Assembly (NCBI RefSeq): GCF_036711975.1
Contig: NC_091971.1
Span: 3,293,501-3,357,500 of the forward strand
Origin: Onthophagus taurus
Taxonomy: Eukaryota; Arthropoda; Insecta; Coleoptera; Scarabaeidae
Length of the DNA stretch: 64,000 nt
Reading direction: 5' to 3'
Numbering within the stretch: the stretch's first letter is position 1; the number at the start of each line of letters is the position of its first letter. Below are positions 45,823 through 57,241 of the stretch, piece by piece. Under the pieces are notes generated by a model. That model had not been told where the DNA came from and searched no databases. It saw nothing but the letters and a program-made list of their open reading frames with translations. The translations under genes were made by a program, and so were the position numbers.

Positions 45823-48800
45823 GTCCCATATGCGGAGCGGGATCGTGTTGTGGAGAAACTTTCGAAGAAAAGCTCCTCGCCGATAGTAAAATCCACTTAG
45901 ATCGATATCTAAAAGACGCGATAACGAGGATAGCATCAATACTGGATACCAGGGCGAAGCGATTTGACGATACGTTCAAAGATCTTTTGCAAAAATCCAA
46001 AAAGGATTTCCACGAGATGTTTAAAAAAACGTATGGTCTTATTTATCTCCAACACGCTCAAGTTTTTTCGGATTTCTTCGCCAGTTTGGAGAAGTATTTT
46101 AAGTCGGGACAAATCGCACTATCTGATACGATAGAGAAATTTTTTAATATTTTGTATATACGGATGTTCACGGTGATGAACGCTCAGTATCATTACGATA
46201 AGAAGTACCTGAAATGCGTCGAAAAGTTTATGAACGAATTAAAACCATTCGGAGATGTGCCTCAAAAATTTAAATTACAATTAACGCGATCGTTTGTCGC
46301 CACAAAAGTTTTATCTAAAACGTTGAGCAACGGAGCTTCAATAGCTCATAGTATGTTAACGTTTAAAACCGACGAAGATTGTGCTCGAAAATTAGTTGAA
46401 ATGAAAAACTGCGCCGTTTGTACAAACCAAAAAGATCGATTACCATGTTCTTCATACTGCTCGAATACTTTACAAGGATGTTTAGAACACTTTTCGATTA
46501 TATCAGATCATTGGGATAATTTTGTTGGTAAGTAATCCATTTATTTATTTCTTTTATACAAAAAATTTGGTGCAAAAGAAGTGTTAGAGAGAAACTCCAA
46601 TTTTAATTTAAGGATCTTTTATGTAAGGCAACCCCTTGCTGTTTGGATAATGAGGGGTATCTAGGTTTTTTTTTTTGAGGTAGGAGTGGGTGCTTAAGAG
46701 GGTAATTACACGGTGAAAAATAAGTGGTTCTAAATTATAGAAGAGATTTTTATCATAAAGGAAAAATGCTACTTTAAAAACTTCACTTGAAATGAGTCTT
46801 TATAAACAATTCTTTTTTGTAATGCTATAATTTATTTTATCTACGACTGCTTGGATAAGTCATCATTACCACACTCATTTGAAGTGATTTGAGTTACGTA
46901 ATGAAGTTCATTACCACACTGGTTTCATTACGTAACGCATTTTTAACCCAATCAGAACATACTTAATTTATTGAAACGAGCAACAATACAAAAGAAAAGT
47001 GCTATCTACTTACAGAGAAACAATACTATTTATTGTAAACATTAATTATTATGTTTTTAGATTTCAAAACACTTATTCCAGATGAGTAAACATGTTGTTG
47101 AAACTGACAATTCAAAATTGTCAACAATCATTTCAAAATATTTTTATAAATGTCAAATAGACTTTTCTAAAGAAATTGATTTTTTAGTAATTTTTAGCAG
47201 TCGTAGATAAAATGCTGTATATCACACGTGGGCTAGAGCATAATTACACTACTCGTGTGATTACACGACTCTGTCTACGACCTCGTCGTGCAATTCTCCA
47301 CACTCGTACTGTAATTATGTTTCTAGCCCACTTGTAATATAAATAACTATTATCTACGACTGCTTGGATAAGTCATCATTACCACACTCATTTGAGGTGA
47401 TTTGAGTTACGTAATGAAGTTTATTACCACACTGGTTTTATTACGTAACGCATTTTTAACCCAATCAGAACATACTTAATTTATTGAAACAAGCAAGAAT
47501 ACAAAAGAAAAAGTGCTACCTATTTAAAGTGAAACTATTTATTATAAACATTACTTGTTATGTTTTTACATTTCGGAACACTTATTCCAGATGAGTAAAT
47601 GTTATTGAGACTGACATTAATTCAAAATTGTCAACAATCATTTCAAAATATTTTTATAAATGTCAAATAGACTTTTTCAAAGAAATTGATTTTTTAGTAA
47701 TTTTTAGCAGTCGTAGATAAAATGCTGTATATCGCACGTGGGCTAGAGCATAATTACAGTACTCGTGTGATTATGTTTCTAGCCCACTTGTAATATAAAT
47801 AACTATTATCTACGACTGCTTGGATAAGTCATCATTACCACACTCATTTGAGGTGATTTGAGTTACGTAATGAAGTTTATTACCACACTGGTTTCATTAC
47901 GTAACGCATTTTTAACCCAATCAGAACATACTTAATTTATTGAAACAAGCAAGAATACAAAAGAAAAAGTGCTACCTATTTAAAGTGAAACTATTTATTA
48001 TAAACTTTACTTGTTATGTTTTTACATTTCGGAACACTTATTCCAGATGAGTAAATGTTATTGAAACTGACATTAATTCAAAATTGTTAACAATCATTTC
48101 AAAATATTTTTATAAATGTCTAAATAGACCTTTTTAAAGAAATTGATTTTTAAGTAATTTTTAGCAGTCGTAGATAAAATGTTGTATATCACACGAGGGC
48201 TAAAGCATAATATTGTGTGATTACACGGTCTACGACCTCGTCGTGCAATTCTCCACACTCGTACAGTAATTATGTTTCTAGCCCACTTGTAATATAAATA
48301 ACTATTATATAATTTAACAATTAGGTTCTGAATCATTTAGAGATTGTCATCATTTTATATTTAGAAAAACGATTTTTTTTTGGTCGTTTTTACCCATTCT
48401 GAGACATCATGTGCCGAAGCAATATATCTATGGCAGAAACGATATATCATGCTCAGAAGCTAAATATTAGAAGAATATTAATTAGAATTTTCAAATTATT
48501 TTCTGCATCCAGTTTTTTTCTATCACATTATTATTATCACATTTCTTCTACACACAGCAGAATCAGTAATATTGAGAGAAAGATAGGTAGCAGATTCCAT
48601 TGTTGCAATAGATACGTTAAATCAATCTTAAATGCAAAAATGTGTGTGCAGAAAAATATCGTAGATAAGTGTTATAGTAAATATTATGCATAGAAACAGA
48701 AATATGAACTTGTGCAAAAGAAAATATCATGTTCAGAAGTGATATATAGATGCAAAATTTCATGCTCATAGACTAAATATCTTGGCAGAAGATTATAGTG

Positions 48801-50453
48801 AAGCGAAAAAACAAAAATAGATTCATTTGTGTTACAAAAACGTTTTAAATGTATGTAAATACAACAGACAAAAATTTACATATACAAATCTAAATGTATA
48901 TATCATTATTTATTATTAATATCTTGTTGAATAAGCAAGCCTCCGAATCCAAAATAAGAACAAGGTTATCAAAACAGAACCTATTGTTTAGAACTAGTTG
49001 GACTCTTACAATAGATCACAATCGCTTTGAGCGTTTATATTGTATTCAAATTGACAAATCTTCTTCTGCGTGACAAAGGTGGTTCGTTTCAAACGACGGT
49101 TGTCTTTTGGTGAACTTTGCGGCATCGCGCCCCAGTCATTAAAAGCGTCGTGGTTCGATGCCGTCTCGTTACTTCTTTATTTTTTTCCTTTTCTCCGAGG
49201 TCTACATCGAGCCCCCGGAGCCGGTTCGAACATGCCGAAATTGCACGCCAAACCAGTTTGAGGCCGATCGAAGTCCCAAATTCCCACATGAGTCCGACCT
49301 CCGCCCATACTCACAGATTCCTGTGCGTCCCCATCTCTTTCCCCGTATATGAGAGAGCTCGGTGATCCCAATTCCACCGAATAATGTTGATTTATTGCCG
49401 TTTTATTGAACCACAGGAACGAAACTATCATTTATATTAATTTTAACGACGGACAAGAATAACTTATTACTCCCCTATGAGAGATAATGTAATTATTTAA
49501 TAAAAAATTCTAATTCAAATTTTTTTTTGTGAAATTGCAGAAGGTGTGGATAAAATTTCTGATCGCCTCCTTGGCCCATTTAATATAGAAGCGGTTGTTG
49601 AACCAATAAATATAAAAATCTCGGAAGCTATTATGAATTTCCAAGAAAGTGGGTCAGCTGTGTCTGAAAAAATTTTTGTAAGCTGCGGAAAACCAGCTTT
49701 GGATAGAAGACGAAGAAACGCATCACCAAAAAGTAAAGTTAGGGACGATGAAGTCACCAATCAAAGTAATTATGGAAATAATAAGAAGAAACATGTCAAG
49801 AAAACTGAAAGTAGCACTACTTTGGAGAAAATAATCCGAGATATTAAGCAGGTAAGATTTATTAAAGCTAAGTATTGATGAAAATTAATTTTAATTTTTC
49901 TTCGTAGAGAGTCAAAGATTCCAAATTATTCTGGAGACAAATTCCTTATCAATACTGCAACGAAGAAGGCACCTCAGCCAAGCCAAGTCAAGATGGTTCA
50001 TGCTGGAATGGAACAACACCATTCAACATAACAACATCCCCAACAAGTGAACCAATATCTTCAAATCAACAACTACAAGAAGTTATCCAAGAGCTACAAA
50101 TGCTCTCTCAAACTCTTTACAGTGCTCATCAAGGGCAAGAAATTGATATCCCCGAAGGCGAAGAGATGTATATAGAAAGTGGATCCGGATCTGGTGATGA
50201 TAGCTTAGTTGATCAAGAAGAAGGTGAAGACGATGATCGTGAAAATAGCGGGGAAGATACAGTTCCAAGAATACACCCCGAAATTTCTAGTACGACAAGA
50301 AAACCGGAACTACCAATAGAATCAATAACTTCACCACCAAAGGGAGCACCAACAGGTGGAAGTGTTGCTGTGTCATTTAATCGTGCCATTATTAGTTATG
50401 TACTGCCCATAATCCTAGTTTGGTTTGGGGGTACGATTGCGGACTTACTGTGA
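45823..50453 (+). CDS. dlp: dally-like glypican, 3' three exons (520 aa visible)
   Basis: Exons 45823-46527, 49541-49851 and 49908-50453 join in frame (donors GTAAGT and GTAAGA). The signal-peptide exon is not in view. This is a GPI-anchored heparan sulfate proteoglycan; family members bind Wnt, Hedgehog and BMP ligands at the cell surface. The sequence shows the conserved Cys-rich core (CGAGSCCGETFEEKL, LKPFGDVPQKF, CSSYCSNTLQGCLEH), then LLGPFNIEAVVEP and KISEAIMNFQESGSAVS. These blocks match the GPC4/6/Dlp branch better than the Dally branch (recall). A furin-type RRRR is at about 49708, FWRQIPYQYC follows, heparan sulfate acceptor serines in ESGSGSGDD are at 50178-50200, and the hydrophobic C-terminal GPI signal (ISYVLPIILVWFGG) ends at the stop. 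Intron 2 is only 56 bp; the 3 kb intron before it holds a repeat array. Confidence 0.93.
46834..48306. repeat. Tandemly triplicated MITE plus spacer in dlp intron
   Basis: TATCTACGACTGCTTGGATA starts units at 46838, 47351 and 47817 (lengths about 513, 466 and 490 bp). In each unit the first ~380 bp have inverted ends TTTATCTACGACTGCT and AGCAGTCGTAGATAAA. The spacer contains a second inverted pair (GGGCTAGAGCATAATTAC and GTAATTATGTTTCTAGCCC). The units differ mainly by deletions in the spacer. This is a MITE that became a tandem repeat. Confidence 0.88.
48307..49540. other. Remainder of dlp intron
   Basis: AT-rich with degenerate short repeats around CAGAAGCTAAATATTAGAAG (48400-48790), then a compositionally distinct GC-rich island at about 49060-49375 with many overlapping open frames on both strands. 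That pattern suggests composition rather than coding, and the island is a candidate intronic enhancer. Confidence 0.4.
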
Positions 50454-50960
50454 TATGTGTACTTTGTGTAAATAAATAAATAAAAAGAAGAAATGATGAT
50501 GAAAAATGTTTAGGTATTAACTAATAAATTTTGTAAAATGTGTGAGATGTATACGCGATGTGTACTAATTTTAGCACAATGATAATAACTCATTAATCGT
50601 AAGTGCCCCAATGTAAAAGAAGATGAAAGAAAAAAAAGGAATTATATATAACAAAAGGACAGAGATGAGATATATAAAAAGGCAAGTGACGATGAGATGC
50701 TGGACTTTTATTTTAAATAAAGAAAAAAAACTAGGATAACGAATTGAAACGTAAAAATAAAAGAAAAAACTCTGTGTGCCTGTATGTGTGTGTCTTGTAA
50801 TTTTTTCATATCAAGTGAACAATGTATTTTTTACAAATCGACGTAATACATTCATATTATAACTGTACATTATTTATTTCCTTATTATAAATAATTAAAA
50901 AAAATCGAAAAAAAGCGATGAAACGATGTCACTTATTTAATTGAAATAAATGTATAAGTA
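50454..50960 (+). other. dlp: dlp 3' untranslated region (approximate)
   Basis: AATAAA signals occur at about 50471, 50716 and 50945. The most distal would give a ~500-nt 3' UTR. The end is not determined by sequence alone. Confidence 0.5.
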
Positions 50961-51955
50961 TTGGATATTTAACGTTTTTATTTCGAATGGGTGAAAAATT
51001 TTAATGTATATGCTTAAAATGAAGAAAAATTAATTCAAAATGTAAATAATGTCAGTGTTTTAAGCGCCATCTTTTGTGATTCAATTCAACGCTGTAATAC
51101 TTACCCCTCTATTAGAGATGGCGCGAGCTACGTTATAAAAGATTAGCAATAAATAAATTAATAATCTATATTTGTAAGTTATAACTATTAAAAATTAGAT
51201 TATTTTATGTAAATAAATTAATAATAAACAAATAAATTAATAACTATAAAAAGAAATTTGTTTTTTAATTCCATTTAAGATATTTTTGGTTCTTAATCAT
51301 TAGAAGATATTAATATTAATAGTTGAAAATATCTCCAACATAGGTGAATTGAATTGGAAGTTTAGTTTTAATTAAACATTGAATCCTAACTTTTTCTATC
51401 TTAACGTTTTTTTTTGCAAAAAATTGATATATTTATAAGAAATTATCTATTTAATTGATTATTAACAAGATAGAATTTTTATGAATTTATTTGTATGCTA
51501 TAAATAGTTTATAACTTTTACGTTTCATTTGTGATAATTTTCATTGGAAAGATAACAAAATATTTAGGATACCGTAAAGATAGAAAGTTATTTCTAGGTA
51601 TTACTTTTAAAGTAAAAGTTCCGTTCGAGAAAATGTTCTATTTAGAACTCAAAAAAAGTATAATAAGTATATAAAAACTTGGGAAAATTTGTATATGTAG
51701 TAAATATTAACTAATCAATTATTAATTAAATTCTTAAAGAAACCAAAAAGATTGATTCTAAAAGAATTCGTGATTAAATCCAAAAGAATTTTGATCCAAC
51801 ATTTTTTCTGTATTTATCACTTACTATATAATCATATAATTAAAATAAATCAATTTATTTTAAAATTTTCATTCAAAAACTCGTAGTTTTCATCAAACAT
51901 ATGTTAATTAACGCCAGCAACAAAAATAAAAAAACGAGTAACAATTTAAAAAATT
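50961..51955. other. AT-rich intergenic sequence
   Basis: Between the convergent dlp and SMCO4 genes. No gene, and only simple AAATTAATAA-type sequence. Confidence 0.5.
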
Positions 51956-51961
51956 TTTATT
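51956..51961 (-). terminator. Polyadenylation signal of SMCO4 homolog
   Basis: Minus-strand AATAAA 34 bp past the TGA stop. Confidence 0.6.
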
Positions 51962-51994
51962 GTAAATAACATTCTTATGATTATAATTATTAGA

Positions 51995-52177
51995 TCAGGC
52001 ATTTATATAACTTTGTGGTCTTGTTTTCATGTAGACGAACCCAGCAATGAATATCAAAATTCCAATTACCGCTGGTATCACCACCGTGTAAACTTGGCGT
52101 TGAATGTCTTCGAAATCTTTCTTCCTCTGCTTCTTATCCTTGCTCGTTTCCTTTTGTTTACCCTTCGATTGACGCAT
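51995..52177 (-). CDS. SMCO4 homolog, small single-pass membrane protein (60 aa)
   Basis: A complete single-exon frame of 60 codons. The N-terminal 28 residues are highly charged (MRQSKGKQKETSKDKKQRKK, weak coiled coil) and are followed by one hydrophobic segment at residues 30-52 (VYTVVIPAVIGILIFIAGFV) and a short polar tail. Length, the MRQ-KGK-KETSKDKK start and the single TM match the conserved SMCO4 family (single-pass membrane and coiled-coil domain-containing 4), whose role is not established. The ATG at 52177 is the family start. It is transcribed towards dlp, with its own polyadenylation signal nearby. The upstream ~150 bp are AT-rich without a TATA box that I would commit to. Confidence 0.88.
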   Translation of the reverse strand: MRQSKGKQKETSKDKKQRKKDFEDIQRQVYTVVIPAVIGILIFIAGFVYMKTRPQSYINA

Positions 52178-52334
52178 TATAGGTTGGTTATTTTATTTTA
52201 TAAAACACCTTTTCTTTTTCGTTTCTTCGGAATAAGTTTCCGACTTTTTTTCCTAATAACCACACTTAGCTACCTGTCGTTTCAATGCTGACGTATCAAC
52301 AACACTAAAATCTGGGGTTATGTTCGCGTGTTTA

Positions 52335-52520
52335 AATTGTCTGACGTTGGCTAATATCGGTAAAGTAGGTAACTGTAATCGAGCCAACTTAGCGATTTTA
52401 ATCAATTTTTTAATAATTAAAAAAAAACTTTGCAAAAACACTAATTCTAAGGTAATTGTTCCTTACCATCGTAAAAACCATAATCGATTATATACTTTAA
52501 AAAGAAATGAGTAAATCAAT
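52335..52520. repeat. 185-bp block shared with 55252-55440
   Basis: CTGACGTTGGCTAATATCGG onward through CATAATCGATTATATACT is repeated at 55252-55440 in the same orientation with about 80-85% identity by eye. This copy lies just upstream of the SMCO4 homolog; the other overlaps the 3' end of the zinc-finger gene. A minus-strand open frame across this copy (52253-52441) has no ATG. Confidence 0.7.
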
Positions 52521-52529
52521 GAAAATAAA

Positions 52530-52738
52530 CAGGTCGACACCTAACCTACAAATTCTTTATTTTATAACCACGCACAAAATCAATCTGATAAACTAAAAGT
52601 AAAGTTATTTTCACTGAACTAGGTGAGATTACAACGTATATTTACGGATGAAACACCTTGTTTTTCTTACGGTTTCGATGCATAATTAATGACTCACTAC
52701 CTGTCGTTAGATAGACTGTGTGTCAATAGATTCCTCAA
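52530..52738. repeat. ~200-bp repeat shared with 58067-58262
   Basis: From ACACCTAACCTACAAATTCT through TAGATAGACTGTGTG, repeated at 58067-58262 in the same orientation. In both places it leads directly into a CTAG hairpin repeat, so it is part of, or a common target for, that family. Confidence 0.75.
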
Positions 52739-52933
52739 GGTCTTCTGTTAGTTCTAGTGATAGTGCTAGTGTAAAACTAGAACTAACACTAGAACTAGAA
52801 AGTATCGGGTTTAGCCGTCTTAAGATACGCACAGCTAAACCAGAATGTTTCTAGGTCTAGTCTTAGTTCTACTTTTCTTTCAATAGAAATATACCACAAT
52901 CTAACAGTATATAACATTTAGAACTAGAACTAA
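52739..52933. repeat. CTAG hairpin repeats, left part (before Harbinger-like insertion)
   Basis: Hairpin at about 52806-52847 (TCGGGTTTAGCCG, loop TCTTAAGATACGCACA, GCTAAACCAGAATG) plus CTAGTCTTAGTTCTA arms and the edge ATATACCACAATCTAACAG. The second arm breaks at the TAA target of the inserted element and resumes at 54547. Confidence 0.8.
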
Positions 52934-53189
52934 ATCCAGGTGTCCACTTGCGAGAAATGGTCTCGAGAGAAGCTATCGAGAGTATTTTTTCTGGTGGACA
53001 CGCATCTGAGAGTAACTATCAAAAAGTCCCCACCCACTTTCGGAGAGTGAACAAGTTGAGACTTGTACTCAAGTGGACATGCACAATTTATCTATCGTGA
53101 GAGAAACTATCAAAAAACGAACACGGTTCGAATTTTGCTGCGAGTTTTCTCAATATAACACGTTTAAAGATGACGCCTAAAAGAAAATG

Positions 53190-53715
53190 ATCCAAAGAAG
53201 AAATATTTGAATTAATTGAAGTGTATGGAGAAAATTCAGTTCTATGGAATACCAAATCTAAAGAACATAGAAATCGGGAAGTGAGGGAAATTTATACGGG
53301 ATTTGTACCATTGGTATCTAGTCTTCTGACAACATAATTTGGACTTCTGACAGTAAAATTAAGTCTTCTACTAACATTATTTGGTTTTTTAGTAGTAGTG
53401 TGTAGTCTTCTGTAAGAAGAATGTGCTTTATTTGCAAAATCTAGTTTTTTTATAGCAATACTTAGTCTTCTGCCAGCAATATCTAGTCTTCTACCAACAG
53501 TATTTCGTCTTCTGGTAGTAGTGTCAAGTCTTCTGTAAGAAGAATTTGCTTCATTTACAACATCTAGTCTTTCATTAGTAATACTTAGTCTTCTGCAAGA
53601 AGAAATATTTGAATTAATTAAAGTGTATGAAGAAAATTCAGTTCTTTGGAATACCAAATCTAAAGAACATAGAAATCGGGAAGCGAGGGATACAATTTTA
53701 ACAACTATTGGATAA
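53190..53715 (+). pseudogene. MADF-like domain remnants (two)
   Basis: Frames reading EEIFELIEVYGENSVLWNTK and EEIFELIKVYEENSVLWNTK, each continuing SKEHRNRE, match the start of a MADF domain (helix with LI..V, then LW and a basic R-rich helix). The first copy, preceded by an in-frame stop, ends by deletion after about 40 residues. The second runs to a TAA after TILTTIG. They are tandem copies about 405-428 bp apart, both truncated. Confidence 0.6.
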
Positions 53716-54050
53716 AAATTTAAACGGGATTTGTACCATTGGTAATATCTAGTCTTCTAACAATATAATTTGGACTTCTGACAGTAAAATTAAGTCTTCT
53801 ACTAACAGTATTTGTTTTTTTAGTAGTAGTGTGTAGTCTTCTGTAAGAAGGATGTGCTTCATTTGCAATATCTAGTTTTTTTATAGCAATACATAGTCTT
53901 CTGCCAGCAATATCTAGTCTTCTACCAACAGTATTTCGTTTTCTGGTAGTAGTGTGAAGTCTTCTGTAAGAAGAATCTGCTTCATTTGCAACATCTAGTC
54001 TTTCATTAGTAATACTTGGTCTTCTGCCTGCAATATCTAGTCTCTTTCAG
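53297..54050. repeat. Minisatellite inside the Harbinger-like element
   Basis: Degenerate 24-25-bp units of GTCTTCTGCCAGCAATATCTA type. The whole 53.3-53.6 kb block is repeated at 53.73-54.03 kb (offset about 428 bp). The Arg-rich minus-strand frame at 53292-53657 is a by-product of the repeat. Confidence 0.8.
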
Positions 54051-54546
54051 CAATTGAGGCGTTAAAGTTTTATTTTCTAATAATTTTCCAAAGTACCGAA
54101 GCCACTATTAAGCTATCACGTGCACGACAATAAACTTATGGTTTGCATTTATAAGCAATCGAGTTCACTTTTTTGTAAATCCAGTATACCAGATAACTAA
54201 CAATTTGATAACGAATGTTGATATGTGTTGAACCCAACTCTAATCTACGCCAAATCCATGGTTTCAGCCAACAGCTTCTTTTTATTTTCTTGTTTACTTT
54301 TTTTTTAATTTTGCACAACACTTGCACTTGAAATTTTTTTTACATCCTTGTTTACACACACCAAAGACTGAAAGAAAATAAATTTTACTTTCCATAGTAC
54401 GGACACATTTCACTAGTGGACACGGTCCTGAGAGAATTGTCTGAGAGAAAGCTCTCAAAGAGCTAAAACAGTCTCAAGTGGACACACAGTTGAGAGTAGA
54501 TATCGAAAGTTACTCTCAGAAGTTTCTCTCGAGTGATCACCTAGCT

Positions 54547-54895
54547 TAACACTAGACATAGAACTAGAAACATTAGGGTTTAGCCGCACGTCTCTCAAGA
54601 TGGCTAAACCCGAATGATTCTTGTTCTACGTCTTGTGTTAGTTCTAGTGATAGTGCACTAGAATTAACACTAGACCTAGAAAGTATGTTGAAATGTTTCT
54701 AGTTCTAGGTCTAGTGTTAGTTCTAGTGCAATAAAAATATGCAATATAGTGATATCTTATGCTAACTAGCGCTACCTCTCACTGTAACTAGAACTAACAC
54801 AAGACCTAGAACTAGAAACATTCAGGTTTAGCTGTCTTAAGAGACGCACGGCTAAACCCGAATGTTTCTGGTTCTAGTGTTAGTTAGGTTATCTT
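54547..54895. repeat. CTAG hairpin repeats, right part
   Basis: Two hairpins: about 54574-54617 (GGGTTTAGCCG, CACGTCTCTCAAGA, TGGCTAAACCCGAATG) and about 54822-54865 (CATTCAGGTTTAGC, loop with TCTTAAGAGACGCAC, GGCTAAACCCGAATG), with several CTAG-rich arms between. Confidence 0.8.
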
Positions 54896-55762
54896 CTTCT
54901 TCTTTCTTCTACTGGTAGGGTTTTGGAGTTCGAACTTAGTTAGGTTGGTGTATTTAAATAGTCTAACCCAAGGTCCGTTGAATAAACATACTGTATAAGG
55001 TATCCAACTCCCTATGAACGCTGTTGTTATGAACGTATCCCCTCCGCAAAGGCCTTGTTGTGACGTCATTGGAAGAATTGACATTTCTGTTTTCATTTAT
55101 ATACGTAAACCAACACAAACTCTTTATTTCTTGAGTTTAATAACACTTGTTTAATTTTTAAATAATTATTATTATTATATCATATTGTTATATTTTTCCT
55201 CCAATGGCGTCACGTTTCCCACCTTACCCCGCCAACGTCAAGTTGTTCGAGTCTGACGTTAGCTAATATCGGTAAGGTAGGCAACTGTAATAATGTCAAC
55301 TTAGCAATCAATCAATTTTTTAATTAATTTAAAAAAAAACTTTGTAAAAACACTAATTTATTATCACATAACGCTTTATTGTACCTTACAATCGTAAAAA
55401 CCATAATCGATTATATTATTTAAAAAGAAATGAGTAAATTTAATGTGTAAAGAGAGGTCTATCAAAAAAGCTTAAAGCTCTAAATAAAAAAGTTAAAATC
55501 GAGATCACAGCAAAAATTAATACGGGTTTTTCAAAATTAGGTTCTAGGATACAAAAAAAATTATTTTCTATTGCACTAACATTAATAATAAATAAGCAAT
55601 GAAATCAAAAAAATTACAAAAAATATTACTTTAGTACATAAAAAAAGTACTAAACAAACCACTTAACACAATTAATCTTTGATAAATCGGCTCTAATTAC
55701 ATTGGAATGTTAATTACTAATAAAAAAAAAATTATTAACTCCCCCCAAAATCACTAAAATCA
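54896..55762. other. Intergenic and 3' region of the zinc-finger gene
   Basis: No coding gene. It includes the second copy of the 185-bp block (55252-55440). Minus-strand AATAAA signals at 55375-55380 and 55357-55362 could end the zinc-finger transcript, giving a ~380-nt 3' UTR. Confidence 0.45.
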
Positions 55763-57241
55763 TTATAATCGTTGTTGTAAAAGTTCTTCTGGTAAATTAT
55801 ACACTCCAAGTACTGGATAATACGTAGTTGTTTGATCAACAACCGGTTCTGGAAGTTGAGGTGGCGCTAAAACCGATCCAGGAGGATTTCTTTGAGGCAT
55901 CCCCGTAGGTGGAATACTTTGCGGTTTCCTCACAGTAACTGAAGTATTAATACCATGCCTCCTTTTCATGTGTTTATTATAATTAGGCCAATTTGTGAAG
56001 TGATGTTGACATTCCAAACAAGAATAAGGTCTCTCCCCTGTGTGTTGTCTTCGATGAGTCGTTAAAACCCCTTTAAATCGGAAACTTTTCCCGCAAAACT
56101 CACAAGTAAACGGCATCGCCCCGGTATGGATCCGAACGTGTTCTTTTAAAGTCCCTCGTTCGCGAAATTGTCGACCACAAACATCGCAACGATGAGGTTT
56201 TAACCCGGAATGAACTGAACCATGTTTTCGTAAACGAACTAAAGTTTTAAAGGCTTTTCCGCAAGTTGTACAAGCGTAAGGTCGAGCTGCTGTGTGTGTT
56301 AAAAGGTGATTATCTAAATTTCCTTTTTGAACGAAACTTTTTCCACATTGATCGCAAGTGTAATCGCGAACGCCGGTGTGAATTCGTTTGTGGACCATTA
56401 AATTAGGACGCGTTCCGAAACGTTTCGGACATTGATCACATTGATAACAATTTTTTAAATCGGTGGGGAGATGAGAGCGTGCATGAACTAATAAAGCAGA
56501 TTGCATTCGGAAACGTTTTCCGCACGTCGAGCAACCATGGGGGCGATCATCGCCGTGTTCAAGACGATGGGAGTCTTGTTGTTTTGCTGATGAGAACCAT
56601 TTGTTACAAATATCACAACAAAATTTTAAATAATTTCGATGAACTTTAGCGTGAGCTATAAAAATACTGTATTTAAAATAAACTTTGGGGCAATCTGCAC
56701 ATGCATATCTAGGTGGTTGACCGTGAACTGTTGCGAAATGCTCGCGGATTTCATCTGCTGAACTTAACCCGGTTGCACACGTATAACATTGCCAAGGATA
56801 TTCGCCCCAACCTTTAACTGTATTTAACGGCGTTATACTTCCATCTTCATTTTTCTCAAAATCTTCTAAATCAGATAAAGTATCCGATTCACTTTCAGCT
56901 TTACATTTACTTTTTTTTAATTTAATTTCCTCCACTTCTCCCGGTAAGTTCTCAGATATCGCCAAAAACTCAATTTCAACCGGTTTTACTTCACAATTTA
57001 TTACTGTAGTCGTATTAAGCGCCTCTAGAAGCATTTGTTGTGTTCTTTGAACTTGTGCGTGAAATTCCCACGTGCTATTTACCACGTCTTTACACGAATC
57101 GCATATTGTTAAAGGTAAATTGTCTTCAATGGTTATCATAACCTGAAAAAGTTTTTCAATTCTCGTCGTTAATTCGACATCGTCTAAAGCTAACGTTAAA
57201 TCGCCTCGAATTGAACCACAAAGCCTGCAGCGGGAATCCAT
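55763..57241 (-). CDS. ZAD and C2H2 zinc-finger transcription factor (492 aa)
   Basis: A single intronless frame. Residues 1 to about 75 form a ZAD (zinc-finger-associated domain) with zinc ligands C5, C8, C47 and C50 (CRLC and CDSC); ZADs mediate dimerisation in insect factors. A linker with an acidic stretch (SESDTLSDLEDFE) follows, then ten C2H2 fingers from C152 to about residue 435. The linkers of fingers 5-9 are near TGxxP; the best consensus is TGERPY before finger 10. The C-terminal ~55 residues are Pro/Gln-rich. It is likely a nuclear sequence-specific DNA-binding protein; no one-to-one ortholog is claimed. It is divergently arranged with membrin, 492 bp between the start codons. Confidence 0.93.
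   Translation of the reverse strand: MDSRCRLCGSIRGDLTLALDDVELTTRIEKLFQVMITIEDNLPLTICDSCKDVVNSTWEFHAQVQRTQQMLLEALNTTTVINCEVKPVEIEFLAISENLPGEVEEIKLKKSKCKAESESDTLSDLEDFEKNEDGSITPLNTVKGWGEYPWQCYTCATGLSSADEIREHFATVHGQPPRYACADCPKVYFKYSIFIAHAKVHRNYLKFCCDICNKWFSSAKQQDSHRLEHGDDRPHGCSTCGKRFRMQSALLVHARSHLPTDLKNCYQCDQCPKRFGTRPNLMVHKRIHTGVRDYTCDQCGKSFVQKGNLDNHLLTHTAARPYACTTCGKAFKTLVRLRKHGSVHSGLKPHRCDVCGRQFRERGTLKEHVRIHTGAMPFTCEFCGKSFRFKGVLTTHRRQHTGERPYSCLECQHHFTNWPNYNKHMKRRHGINTSVTVRKPQSIPPTGMPQRNPPGSVLAPPQLPEPVVDQTTTYYPVLGVYNLPEELLQQRL

Larger units (their letters stand above)
52934..54546. mobile_element. PIF/Harbinger-like non-autonomous element
   Basis: Termini ATCCAGGTGTCCACTTGCGA and the complement of TCTCGAGTGATCACCTAGCT match at about 16 of 22 positions, and the element is flanked by TAA on both sides (52931-52933, 54547-54549). 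Removing it restores an intact CTAGAACTAACACTAG arm. A TAA/TWA target and an accompanying MADF/Myb-like protein are typical of PIF/Harbinger. Two MADF remnants are present (about 53190-53285 and 53600-53715), but no transposase. Subterminal DNA repeats GGTGGACAC and CTCTCGAGAG-like words. The interior carries a duplicated minisatellite. Confidence 0.72.

Noticed and set aside
49070..49431. Overlapping open frames on both strands in the dlp intron
   Set aside because: Five overlapping frames of similar length reflect GC-rich composition; none has splice sites joining it to dlp in phase.
53292..53657. 121-codon Arg/Leu-rich minus-strand open frame
   Set aside because: It is the translation of a 24-bp minisatellite (repeated RRLD and RRLS words).
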